Shown here piece after piece: positions 6,535 through 16,333 of a stretch of DNA of 21,324 nt. Each line of letters begins with the position of its first letter. The first letter of the stretch is position 1. The position numbers and the translations under genes were made by a program. This DNA is from an uncultured Clostridia bacterium (lineage in GTDB: Bacteria; Bacillota; Clostridia; TANB77; CAG-508). Below the pieces are notes generated by a model, which searched no databases, had not been told where the DNA came from, and worked only from the letters and a program-made list of their open reading frames with translations. The DNA lies in NCBI GenBank assembly GCA_944388635.1, contig CALXJN010000028.1, forward strand, positions 1 to 21,324, given 5' to 3'.

Positions 6535-8941
6535 GTGAAAAATAATGTAGAACTTTTATCGCCTGCTGGCGATATGGATTGTGTAAGAGCTGCTGTGCAA
6601 AATGGTGCAGACGCTATATATGTTGGTGCTTCTTCTTTTAGTGCTCGTGCAAGTGCAAAAAATTTTTCTTTAGAAGAACTAAAAGAAGTTATTAATTATG
6701 CTCATGTGCGTAATGTCAAAGTACATTTAGCATTAAACACTTTAATAAAGAATAATGAATTTAATACTGCAATTTCTATCGCCGAAAAAGCATATGAAAT
6801 GGGTATAGATGCAATTTTGGTTCAAGACATTGGGCTTGCTACAACTTTAATTAATGCTTTTCCTAAACTTCCTATTCATGCTAGTACTCAAATGACTGTA
6901 CACAATTTAAGTGGTGTTCAAGCACTAGAGCGTTTAGGTTTTAAAAGGATTGTATTATCTCGTGAGATGTCTTTACCTGAAATAGAATATATATGTAGAA
7001 ATACTAATGTTGAAATTGAAACTTTCATACATGGTGCACTTTGCATAAGTTATTCTGGCCAATGCCTATTTTCAAGTTTAATTGGTGGTCGTTCTGCAAA
7101 TCGTGGTAGATGTGCTCAGCCTTGTAGGCTTCCATATACACTTTTGCAAGATAACAAAACAATAGATAGTGGTTATCTTCTAAGTCCTCGTGATTTATGT
7201 GGATTAGATTTTCTTCCTGCACTAATTGAGGCAGGAGTAAAGTCTTTTAAAATAGAGGGTAGATTAAAATCTCCTGAGTATGTTGCGGTTGTAACTAGAA
7301 TTTATAGAAAATATATAGACTTATACTTTTCTTCTAACCCTTATGAAATTAATCTAAAAGATAGAAAAGATTTACTTCAAGTGTTTAATAGGGGTAACTT
7401 TTCTTCTGGGCATTTGGATAGCCACGCAAATCATGATTTAATATACAAAGAAAAACAAAATAATATGGGCATTTATATTGGAAATGTTTCAAATTATAAT
7501 CATAAAAATGGGCATGTTACTTTAAATTTAAATGACTTTTTAGCTGTACGGAGATTCTATCTCATTTGAACATGAAAATAAAAAATATAGAGTATCTGAA
7601 TTAATGTTTCAAGATAAAAATATTCCTTTTGCTTGTGATAATCAGATTATAACAATTGGAAGAATGAAAGGAAATATCTCTCCTGGAGATAGGATTTTCA
7701 AAGTTTCTAACCGTGTTCTTTCTGATGAAACAAGATTTACATACTCAGGTAAAGAGATAAAAAAAGTCAAATTAAATTGTAAAATTACTGTTAAAAATGG
7801 TACTCCTATATCTGTATTTGTAAAGCCAGACAAAGAATATGAGCATTATAAGAATGTTAGTGTTACTTTAAATTCTAAAGTAATTCCTATTGAAGCAATT
7901 AACAGCCCTATTACTAAAGAAAGAATAATTAATCAATTTTCAAAAACAAGTGACACTCCTTTTGAATTTTCTAAAATTGATATTGATTTAGATGAAAATT
8001 TATATATACCAAAAATTAGTGCCCTTAATTCAATTAGAAGAGAGGTTTTAAGTAAACTTGAAGAACTTGTTTGTTTAAAATTTACTAGGGTTCCAATACA
8101 AGTTAAACCTAAAACCTTTGAAGAAAAACCTCATGGAGATATAAAACTTTCACTATATTTGACTGTGCTAAATGATACTTATGATTACTCTAAGCTTGAA
8201 AATGTAGATAGGGTATATATTCCTCTTAAATATTTTGCAAGTGCAAAATATAAGACTTGTATAAAGGATATAAATAATAAATTTGATACATATATATACA
8301 TGCCTTCTATTCTTACTCCTAACTATAGTAATATATATGGTAACATTGTAAATGAGGCTCTGGAAAATTATAATATTTCCGGTTTTGTTTCTTCTAATGT
8401 TAGTGCTTTATTTGATATGAAGAAAAATGAATATAAAAAATACGATTTTATCGTAGGCTATGGAATGAACATTTTTAATGATTATTCTATAAATGAGCTT
8501 TCACGAATTGGCGTAGATACAGTTACTCTTTCTCCAGAGCTAAATAAATCAGACATTTTGAAAATTCATTCTAATATAGATAAAGAACTTATCGTTTATG
8601 GAAGATTAAAACTTATGAGCACGAAATATTGCTTCCTTGGAGAATCTAATCTGTGTTATCCAACTTGTAAGGTTAGATGTAAATTAGATAGTAAATATTA
8701 TTTAAAAGATAGAATGGGATTTAAGTTTAGAGTTATCCCTGATAATTCTCAAACTGTTACTAGTATATATAATTCAAAAATACTTTCTATCGATTTCAAG
8801 GACTTGAATATTGATTACGCAAGAGTTGATATTTTAGATGAAAATATTTCTGAAATTAATCATGTTATTAATACTATTAGAAATAAAAAACATTTTAAAG
8901 GTCAAGATTACACAAGTGGTCATATAAGTCGCAATGTGTAA
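6535..8941 (+). CDS. U32 family (DUF3656, RlhA-like) protein, one CGGA frame break
   Basis: GTG start after AGAGGG. Residues 1-280 are the U32 core, with the signature around ETFIHGALCISYSGQC and cysteines at 170, 177, 193 and 197, the region that holds the Fe-S cluster in U32 relatives such as TrhP, UbiU and RlhA. The frame breaks at 7549-7552: GCT GTA CGG AGA leads to a stop six codons later. Moving +1 gives LAV[G]DSISFEHENKKYRVSEL and continues to TAA at 8939-8941, for 801 residues with the long DUF3656-type C-terminal half. That length and layout match RlhA-like proteins, which hydroxylate 23S rRNA; related U32 proteins hydroxylate tRNA. RNA hydroxylation is inferred. The second half has no ribosome binding site of its own. 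Confidence 0.88.
7549..7552 (+). other. +1 frameshift / four-base codon site CGGA (U32 gene)
   Basis: In-frame context GCT GTA CGGA GAT TCT. Dropping the C gives AVGDSISF, residue 339 being glycine. This is the only one of the seven sites on the plus strand, so the pattern follows the coding strand and not the sequenced strand. Confidence 0.78.
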
Positions 8942-8988
8942 GAAAATTGGACGTTAGCGGAAGCAAAGCTTCCGACGTCCAATTTTCT
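8941..8988. terminator. Bidirectional terminator between the U32 and MBL genes
   Basis: Perfect 14-bp arms AGAAAATTGGACGT (8941-8954) and its complement (8975-8988) enclose a second small stem GGAAGC/GCTTCC. It lies between convergent stop codons at 8941 and 8991. Confidence 0.85.
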
Positions 8989-8990
8989 TA

Positions 8991-10406
8991 TTATTCAAAT
9001 TTGGTTCCTAATGTTTTTATCAAGCCGAAATGATTTACCCTGAAAAAGTATTCTCTTCCAAGTATGCCTACCATTTTAGGGTTGACTTCATTTGCAATTC
9101 TGTTTGCAAAAATTTCCTTTGTTTGCACTTCTCCGTGATTTACTAAGACCAATTTTAAATTCTTAAATTTCTTTAAGAAACTTATCATTTCGTCAGCCTT
9201 AGCATGTGCCGAAAATTCTGTAGTGAATTCCACCCTTGCTAGTTTTTTAACTATCACTCCTCCTACTTCGACAGTTGAACCAACATCTGCACTTTTCAAA
9301 CGTCCTCCCAGTGTTTCTTCAGCGCAAAAGCCCGTAAAATGTATCAAAGCATTTCTTCGAGTAATATATTCGTGGATATATGTTTGCGCTGGTCCATAAG
9401 AACCCATACCAGAAGTTGTAAGGATTATTTTGCTTTCTTTGCTTTCCAGCACTTCCATTCTATTTAACTTACTTACATAAGTTAAATTTTGGGGTAAGAA
9501 GTCTTGCATTTCTGCCTTTATTCCTAATTCTCCATTTTCATAAAGTGCCGTATACTTTATTGCAAGCTTGCCATCTAAGAAAATTGGTACCTCTTCGCTT
9601 AATTCTCCTTCCTCTTGTAGCATCTTTATTTCGTACAAAATTTCCTGAGATCTTCCAAGTGAGAATACTGGCGCAACAACAGTTCCTTTATTTTTGATAC
9701 ATTCTATTACATTATGTCCAAAACATTTATGAATTTTATCTGTGTCCATATTCCCATAGGTTGACTCTTGTATTACCGTTAATGGTAAATTAAGAATCCA
9801 TTCTGGAATAGGTTCCACATCAAAGAATAAATTTTTTGACGCATAATCTCCAGTAAATAAAAGATTTATATCTTCAAGTTCAGGATAAGTAATTTGTACC
9901 AATATAAGAGCTGCACCAATTAAGTGACCGTTTTTAAGAAAAGTAACTTTAACATTCTCGCCTATACTAATTGTATTTGAAAACTGGCATGGCTTCAAAA
10001 GAGACAATGTTTTTTCAACATCACTTTCCTCATACAGGCACTTTTTATTTTTTCTCTTTGAAATATCTCTTAAAACTTTGTAGCTGTCATTTAATGCGAG
10101 TGGAAGCAATTTACATGTTGCCTCTGTTGTATAGATACCTCCTCTAAAACCTTTTTTTACCATAAAAGGCAATCTTCCCGTATGGTCAACATGATTGTGA
10201 GTGACTAAACAAAAGTCTATATTTTCTGGGTTAAAAGGCAATTCATTGTTCAGTCCCTCATGCTCTCTTGCTTGAAAAAGTCCACAGTCGACTGTAAACC
10301 GTATTGTTTCGCTATTTGGAAGTTTTACAATTACCAAATGGCAAGAACCGGTAACTGCCGGATGTATTGACATTATGTCTGCATAGAACCGTTCTTTTTT
10401 ACTCAT
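8991..10406 (-). CDS. Metallo-beta-lactamase / beta-CASP RNase-like protein
   Basis: 471 residues from ATG 10406, which follows GGAAGGAAGA; the in-frame ATG at 10424 overlaps that site. Metal ligands are seen in THNHVDHTG (His70, His72, Asp74, His75). The beta-CASP part follows with FSLGRSQEILYEI, TSGMGSYGPAQ, FCAEETLGGRL, the FSAHAKADE motif and a late LVNHGE. This is the CPSF/YSH1-like RNA-processing group, so RNA cleavage is the likely activity; no partner gene is near. It holds two in-frame CGG codons (residues 6 and 36), both followed by T, and the frame stays intact through them, unlike the CGGA/CGGG sites elsewhere. It is convergent with the U32 gene and has its own promoter. Confidence 0.92.
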   Translation of the reverse strand: MSKKERFYADIMSIHPAVTGSCHLVIVKLPNSETIRFTVDCGLFQAREHEGLNNELPFNPENIDFCLVTHNHVDHTGRLPFMVKKGFRGGIYTTEATCKLLPLALNDSYKVLRDISKRKNKKCLYEESDVEKTLSLLKPCQFSNTISIGENVKVTFLKNGHLIGAALILVQITYPELEDINLLFTGDYASKNLFFDVEPIPEWILNLPLTVIQESTYGNMDTDKIHKCFGHNVIECIKNKGTVVAPVFSLGRSQEILYEIKMLQEEGELSEEVPIFLDGKLAIKYTALYENGELGIKAEMQDFLPQNLTYVSKLNRMEVLESKESKIILTTSGMGSYGPAQTYIHEYITRRNALIHFTGFCAEETLGGRLKSADVGSTVEVGGVIVKKLARVEFTTEFSAHAKADEMISFLKKFKNLKLVLVNHGEVQTKEIFANRIANEVNPKMVGILGREYFFRVNHFGLIKTLGTKFE

Positions 10407-10471
10407 GAATAATCTTCCTTCCATAAATCAAAAAATCTTTATGTTTATTAAACTACTACACGGACAAATTA

Positions 10472-10500
10472 AGTTTACCATGTTTTTAGTATTATGTCAA
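10472..10500 (-). promoter_or_regulatory. Promoter of the MBL RNase gene
   Basis: Minus strand consensus TTGACA (10495-10500), 17 bases, TAAACT (10472-10477), about 65 bases upstream of the ATG. Confidence 0.65.
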
Positions 10501-10624
10501 TTAAAATTTTTAAGAAGAAATGCTATAAATAAGTTTTATATAGAGCTTATTTAGGCTAGATTTGTCGAATTTTGTAAAAAGCAGGAAAAAAGGCAGGTTC
10601 TTTATTTAGCAAGACGAAATTTGT

Positions 10625-10692
10625 AATTAATATGCTGGTTTTGGGACTGTTTGTTTTGATTTGGCTGTTATTTGGAGCATGCTTGCAGTTTT
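10625..10692. repeat. Partial copy of the palindromic repeat found at 18537-18685
   Basis: The segment from about 10654 to 10691 matches one arm of the 18.5-kb palindrome almost exactly (TTTGATTTGGCTGTTATTTG, then GAGCATGCTTGCAGTTT against GAGCAAGCTTGCAGTTT). Weaker similarity reaches back to TATGCTGGTTTT near 10631. Only one arm is present. It abuts and supplies the 3' end of the small ORF at 10668-10895. Confidence 0.7.
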
Positions 10693-10895
10693 TGCCTTAT
10701 GTATAATTGACAATTACATACATTGTTCTTATTAATATCTTGTATACTAACACCTATATATTCTAATTTCTCATTAAAGTCTATAGAGAAAACCTTATCC
10801 ATTTTTGTGATTTTATCTGGAATAATGCTACTATCCATAACTTGTTCTCGATATTTCTTTGCTATAAGCCCTATTTTATAAATATCTTCTAACAT
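10668..10895 (-). pseudogene. Gene remnant, possibly the start of a Cas8b/Csh1-like protein, truncated by a repeat
   Basis: 75 residues starting MLEDIYKIGLIAKKYREQV. Its last seven or so residues (KLQACSK) are encoded by the repeat arm at 10654-10691, so the original gene has probably been cut. No clear ribosome binding site precedes the ATG. The opening and the IDFNEKLEYIGVSI stretch faintly recall the N-terminus of TM1802-type (Csh1/Cas8b) CRISPR proteins, but no CRISPR array or other cas gene is in the window, so this is a weak suggestion. It could equally be a small unknown protein. No CGG. Confidence 0.4.
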
Positions 10896-11079
10896 TAAAA
10901 GTACTGTAAATTCGTATAAATATCCTACATTATGAATAAAATCACTATATTTTTCATCGTGAATCCAACTTAAAATTATTGATTGTATAATATGTTGATA
11001 GTGAAATGGGATTGTTATTTTATTTTTTTGTTGGTTTTATTGTTATATAAATCCTCATATTTACTCTCATTCCTTCCTC

Positions 11080-11113
11080 AGGCATAAACCTAAAATATAA
11101 AAGGTTTATGCCT
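11080..11113. terminator. Hairpin downstream of ispG
   Basis: Perfect 12-bp arms AGGCATAAACCT (11080-11091) and AGGTTTATGCCT (11102-11113) with a 10-base A/T loop. T-rich sequence follows on the plus strand only, so as an intrinsic terminator for ispG it would be imperfect. The rest of 10896-11125 shows no gene. Confidence 0.55.
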
Positions 11114-11125
11114 TGGTTTTATTTC

Positions 11126-12187
11126 TTATTTTATCATTTCTAATATTTCTTGTTTTAAAACTTCTACAATTTTGTCTTGAGGAACTTTTTTTATTATTTC
11201 TCCTTTTTTAAATAAAAGCCCTTCTTTTATGCCTCCTGCTATTCCGATATCTGCTTCTCGTGCTTCTCCTGGTCCGTTTACTGCACAGCCCATTACAGCA
11301 ACTGTTATATCAGCTTCTATTGTTTGTAAGAAATTTTCTACCTCTTTAGCCATAGGAATTAGATTTATTTGTGTCCTTCCACATGTTGGGCAAGCTACAA
11401 GCGTTGGTGATTTTTTATATAAGCCACAGTCTTTGAGTATTTCTTTTGCGACTTTTATTTCTTCTACTGGCTCATCAGAAAGTGAAACTCTTAATGTATT
11501 TCCTATTCCTTCTCTTAAAAGTACTCCAAGTCCAATGCTTGATTTTATTGTTCCAGAAAAGGCAGTTCCAGCTTCTGTTATACCTAAATGCAAAGGATAA
11601 TTAAAAGCTTTGCTTGCCTTTTCGTAAGCCTCTATGCATAAATCTAAATTAGAAGCTTTAAGTGATACACATATATCATAAAAGTCTAATTCTTCTAATA
11701 TTTTAATATGTTTTATTGCACTTTCTACCATTGCTTCTGCTGTTGGCTTTCCACCATATTTTTCTAATAATTCTTTTTCAAGTGAACCTGCGTTTACGCC
11801 TATTCTTATTGGTATGTTTTTTTCTTTACAAGCATTTACTACTTTTTCTACTCTATCTCTCCCGCCAATATTTCCTGGGTTTATTCTAAGCTTGTCTACT
11901 CCACTTTCGATTGCCTTTAAGGCTATTTTATAGTCGAAATGAATATCTGCAACAATTGGTATGTGTATTTCTTTTTTGATTTCTCTTATTGCTTCTGCAT
12001 CTTTTTCATCAAGGCATGCAACTCTTATTATTTCACATCCGGCTTTCTCAAGTTCTAAAGTTTGTTTAATAGTTGCTTGCACATCTTTCGTCTTAGTATT
12101 AGTCATAGATTGTATACTGACATGACTATCTCCACCAATTATAACATCTCCGACTTTTATTTTTCTTGTATCTTTTCTATTTGTCAT
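11126..12187 (-). CDS. ispG: 4-hydroxy-3-methylbut-2-enyl diphosphate synthase (flavodoxin)
   Basis: 353 residues from ATG 12187, ten bases after AAAGGA; the TTG at 12196 lies too close to that site. This is the penultimate enzyme of the MEP isoprenoid pathway, turning MEcPP into HMBPP with a 4Fe-4S cluster. Cluster ligands are visible as Cys266 and Cys269 (ACPTCGRTQ) and Cys301 (MGCAVNGPGEA), with catalytic Glu308. The TIM-barrel part carries VADIHFDYKIAL and RINPGNIGG. It lies 42 bases after the mutS stop and is probably the last gene of miaB-mutS-ispG. No in-frame CGG. Confidence 0.97.
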   Translation of the reverse strand: MTNRKDTRKIKVGDVIIGGDSHVSIQSMTNTKTKDVQATIKQTLELEKAGCEIIRVACLDEKDAEAIREIKKEIHIPIVADIHFDYKIALKAIESGVDKLRINPGNIGGRDRVEKVVNACKEKNIPIRIGVNAGSLEKELLEKYGGKPTAEAMVESAIKHIKILEELDFYDICVSLKASNLDLCIEAYEKASKAFNYPLHLGITEAGTAFSGTIKSSIGLGVLLREGIGNTLRVSLSDEPVEEIKVAKEILKDCGLYKKSPTLVACPTCGRTQINLIPMAKEVENFLQTIEADITVAVMGCAVNGPGEAREADIGIAGGIKEGLLFKKGEIIKKVPQDKIVEVLKQEILEMIK

Positions 12188-12229
12188 TTTTAACAAATCC
12201 TTTCCGATTTAAAATGTTTATTTTCTAAT

Positions 12230-14843
12230 CTAAGAAGCTGATTCTTTAAGTTTAACTAATAAATTCATTGCATCTATAGGAGTAAGTTCATTAACATTAA
12301 TCTTATCAAGTTCATGTGCAATTTCTGCAAGCTTATAATTATACATGTCTAGTTGTCCTGCACTTCCTGTCTTTTCAGCTTTTTCCATATTCTTTTCTCC
12401 AAGCATACTTTTTCTTTCTAGGCTTTTTAATATATCTTTTGCATTTTTTAATACTTCTTTTGGTACCCCTGCAAGTCTTGCTACGTGTATACCATAGCTT
12501 TCGTCAGTTCCACCTTTTACAATTTTTCTTAAGAAGATTATATCTTCTCCTTTTTCTTTTACTGCAACCGAATAGTTTTTAACTCCTTCTATTTTATCTT
12601 CTAGCTTTGTAAGTTCATGATAATGTGTGGCAAATAGAGTTTTCGCTCCACATTTTTCTTTATCTGCCATAAATGTTGCAACAGCCCAAGCAATAGATAG
12701 TCCGTCATAAGTTGAAGTTCCTCTTCCTATCTCGTCCAATATTACTAGGCTATTTGATGTTGCTTCTTTTAAGATATTTGCAACTTCCATCATCTCAACC
12801 ATGAATGTACTTTGTCCCATACTTAAATCGTCTGAAGCTCCAACCCTCGTAAATATTTTATCTACTACACCAATTTTAGCATATCTTGCAGGTACAAAGC
12901 TTCCTATTTGTGCCATAAGTGTAATTAATGCAACTTGTCTCATATATGTAGATTTTCCTGCCATGTTTGGTCCAGTAATTATTGATAATCTATCGCTATC
13001 TTTATTCATATATGTATCATTTGGAACAAAGTTTCCTGAATTTAACATTTTTTCTATTACTGGGTGTCTTCCTTCTTCTATTTTTATTTCTCCGCTGTTA
13101 TCTACTATTGGCATTGTATAGTTTAAATCTTCTGCTACTTCTGCAAATGAGCAAAGAACATCTAACATACTTATAACTTCTGCTGTCTTTTGAATTCTTG
13201 GTATTTCTTTTGAGATTTTTTCTCTAATTTCTAAGAATAATTTATATTCCAAATCGACTAGTTTTCCTTCTGATCCAAGAATTGTATCTTCCAACTCTTT
13301 AAGCTCTTCTGTTATAAATCTTTCGCCATTTGTCAATGTTTGTTTTCTTATATATCTTTCAGGAACTAAGTTTAAATTTGACTTCGTTACTTCAATATAA
13401 TATCCAAATACTTTGTTAAATCCTATTTTTAAATTTTTAATACCTGTTTCTTCTTTTTCTTTTGCCTCAAGCTCTACAAGCCATACTTTTCCATTTGTTG
13501 AAGCTTCTTTTAATTTATCGACTTCTTCATTATATCCTTTTTTTATTATATTTCCTTCCGTAATGGTTATTCCTGGCTCTTCTATTATTGACTTTTCAAT
13601 GAGTTCATGTACATCTTTTAGTTCATCTAAATTCTCATATATTTCTCTAAGCATAGTAGTTTTTGCGTCTGATAAAACATTTTTTAGTTCTGGAAGTTTT
13701 GAAACAGAATTTTTTAGTGATAACATATCTCTTGCATTTGCGTTACCATAAGCAATTTTTCCGTGCAATTCTTTCTATATCAAATATCTTTTTTAGGCAG
13801 TCTATTGTATCTCCTCTAAGCATCATGTTTGATATTAATTCTTTTACTGCATCTAATCTTCCATTTATTTCGTTTATATCTATCAATGGATCATTTATCC
13901 ACCTTCTTAGCATTCTTCCACCCATAGAAGTTGCTGTTTTGTCTAATACCCATAAAAGTGTTCCTCTTTTACTTTTATCTCTCATTCTTTCTGTTAGTTC
14001 TAAGTTTCTTCTCGCACTTATATCTAATGCCATATACTTCGTTATATTATATATTTTTATAATATTTAAATGCTCCATCTCTATTTTTTGAGTTTGCTTT
14101 ATATATTCCAAAAGTCCATTTGATGCAGCAAGCGCAAAATCTTTTTGTTCTATATCTTCGATTTCTATTTCTTTATCATCTGTTATCTTATATCTATTTT
14201 TTAGATTTTCTATATCATACTTGAACTTTTCTTCTTCTATATTTGATATATAACAGTCTATTCTCTCTTTAATTTTTGCTATTTCTTCAGAGCAAGAATA
14301 CATCATTTCATTTACAACTATCTCTGCTGGATAATATCTTGCAATCTCGTCTAATAGTTTTGTAAAATTATTTGTTTCTTTTATTTGTGATGCTAAAAAG
14401 TCTCCTGTAGATATATCACACACTGCAATACCAAAGAAAATGCCTTGTTTATATATAGACATTATGTAATTATTTTTCTTTTCCTCTAATAAATTATCTT
14501 CAACTAAAGTTCCTGGAGTTACAACTCTTATTACATCTCTTTTGACTATTCCTTTGGCTTTTTTTGGATCTTCCAATTGTTCACAAATTGCAACTTTATA
14601 TCCCTTTTCTATAAGCTTTGCAATATACATATTAGCCGCATGATAAGGTACCCCGCACATAGGAGCTCTTTCTTCTTGTCCGCAGTCTTTGCCAGTTAAA
14701 GTTATTTCTAGTTCTCTTGATGCAAGCTGTGCATCGTCAAAGAACATTTCATAAAAATCGCCTAATCTATAAAATAATATGCAATCTTTATATTGTTCTT
14801 TTGTGTCTAAATAATGTTGCATCATGGGTGAATATTCTGCCAT
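12230..14843 (-). CDS. mutS: DNA mismatch repair protein MutS, one CGGA frame break
   Basis: ATG 14843 follows GGGAGGTAAGAAA. Residue 2 onward (AEYSPMMQHYLDTKEQY) and the mismatch-probing GDFYEMF are at the N-terminus. The frame breaks at 13763-13760, where ATT GCA CGG AAA would end six codons later. Moving +1 gives DIERIA[G]KIAYGNANARD, the standard core-domain motif. The rest holds the Walker A motif GPNMAGKST (624-632), Walker B DEIGRGTS (703 onward) and the C-terminal helical end, for 870 residues in total, normal for MutS. MutS finds base mismatches and loops and recruits MutL. No mutL is adjacent. A gene this well preserved on both sides of one C is unlikely to be a pseudogene. Confidence 0.93.
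13760..13763 (-). other. +1 frameshift / four-base codon site CGGA (mutS)
   Basis: In-frame context ATT GCA CGGA AAA ATT. Dropping the C gives IAGKIAYG, residue 361 being glycine as in many bacterial MutS proteins. Confidence 0.8.
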
Positions 14844-14863
14844 TTTCTTACCTCCCTGATTTT

Positions 14864-16239
14864 TTACAATTCTCCTTTTAGATACCAAAGGCAATCTTGT
14901 GTAATTTTTATGTTTATAATTTTGTTTATTAATTCATCTTTTCCTTCAAATACTACAACTTTATTTGTATCTGTTCTTCCGTGTTAACATGCTTTCATTT
15001 GTTTTGCTTTTTCCTTCTACTAATACTTTCTGCACTGTTCCTATATATTTTGAATTGTTTTCTTCTATTTGGCTTTCAACTAGCTCTTTCAATCTGTTAA
15101 ACCTTTTATGCTTAATCTCTTCTGGAATTTGATCTGGCATTTGGTCTGCCGGTGTTCCGTACTCTTCTTGAATATATAAACATAAATACTTGCTCATATT
15201 TTAATTTTCTAACTATATCTAAAGTATCTTCAAAGTCTCTTTCTGTTTCTCCAGGGAAACCTACTATTATGTCTGTTGAAAAAACTACGTCTGGTATTTC
15301 TTTTTTTATCTTTTCAGCAAGCTGTAAATACTGTTCTTTTGTATATTTTCTATTCATTCTTCTTAGCACTTCTGTACTTCCTGATTGAAGAGGTAAATGC
15401 AATATTTTGCATATCTTTTTCGATTTTTTAATGACCTCTATAACATCATCTGTAAAATCCTTTGGATGTGGAGAGATAAACCTTATTAATTCTATTCCTT
15501 CTATTTTTTCCACGTCCTGTAAAAGATTTGCAAATTTATATCCGTTTCCTCCGTCATAGGAATTCACATTCTGTCCCAAAAGGGTAATTTCTTTATACCC
15601 TTCTTTTGCTAAATCTTTTATTTCATTCAATATATCTTCTGGTCTTCTACTTCTTTCTCTTCCTCTTACATAAGGAACTATACAATATGTGCAAAAATTA
15701 TTGCATCCATACATAATTGTGACTGAGGCTTTTACCTTGTTTTCTCTTTTTATTGGTATTCCTTCATAAATTTCTCCGTCTATATCTATTACATCTTTAA
15801 TTTTGTGTCTATTAGATAATACATTAAATAAATCTTCTGGGAACTTATTTAATGTATGTGTTCCAAACATTATATCAAAATATGGATAGCTCTTGCTTAA
15901 CTTTTCTTGAATATGCTTTTCTTGCATCATGCAGCCACCAATAGCAATAACTGCACCTGTTTCTTTTTTGTAGTTTTTAAGTTCTCCTAGCTTTCCAAAT
16001 AATTTATCCTCAGCATTTTCTCTTACGCAACAAGTATTAAATACTATTAAATCAGCATTTTTAGAGGTATCACTCTTCTGATACCCCATTTTTTCTATCA
16101 TTCCGCATAATTTTTCAGAATCATTTTCATTTAACATACAACCCATTGTAAGAATATAATATTTCTTTTTAGCGTTTTCATTTATTTTCTTTACTTTTTC
16201 TATGTATTCATTTTCGTTATCAAAATTTAATATTTCCAT
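14864..16239 (-). CDS. miaB: tRNA-2-methylthio-N6-dimethylallyladenosine synthase, two CGGA frame breaks
   Basis: MiaB adds the methylthio group to i6A37 of tRNAs reading UNN codons. Its N-terminal cluster cysteines are Cys34 (TMGCMLNENDSE), Cys70 (NTCCVRENAE) and Cys103 (GGCMMQE). Radical-SAM cysteines 179, 183 and 186 sit in YGCNNFCTYCIVPYVRGRER. The frame breaks twice. At 15159-15156 RRV[G]TPADQMP restores the family's R-x-G-T-x-A motif. At 14981-14978 MLT[G]RTDTNKVVVF restores the TRAM-domain G-R-T motif. Read through, it has 457 residues and ends in TAA 20 bases before mutS. No good ribosome binding site lies close to the ATG; AGGAAGG is about 15 bases upstream. It is first in the operon, after the promoter at 16282-16310. 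Confidence 0.93.
14978..14981 (-). other. +1 frameshift / four-base codon site CGGA (miaB, site 2)
   Basis: In-frame context TTA ACA CGGA AGA ACA. Dropping the C gives LTGRTDTNKVVVF, the TRAM glycine (residue 420). An unshifted reading would end five codons later. Confidence 0.8.
15156..15159 (-). other. +1 frameshift / four-base codon site CGGA (miaB, site 1)
   Basis: In-frame context AGA GTA CGGA ACA CCG. Dropping the C gives SRRVGTPA, with glycine 361 strongly conserved in MiaB/RimO proteins. Confidence 0.82.
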
Positions 16240-16281
16240 TTTTATTTCAAGTTCGTTCCTTCCTAGCTTTCAAGCAACGTT

Positions 16282-16310
16282 ATTCTATCATAATTCGATA
16301 TTTTTTTCAA
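16282..16310 (-). promoter_or_regulatory. Promoter of miaB-mutS-ispG
   Basis: Minus strand TTGAAA (16305-16310), 17-base spacer, TAGAAT (16282-16287), about 42 bases before the miaB ATG. Confidence 0.6.
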
Positions 16311-16333
16311 TATTTTAACTTACTCCCCATTAA

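Noticed and set aside
7604..8941. The downstream halves (7604-8941, 12230-13768, 16334-17602) as separate genes
   Set aside because: None has a ribosome binding site, and each continues the family sequence of the upstream half without gap or overlap once the C is skipped.
10896..11125. CRISPR array or RNA gene near the possible cas remnant
   Set aside because: No regularly spaced direct repeats and no tRNA or rRNA-like sequence were seen; only a hairpin at 11080-11113.
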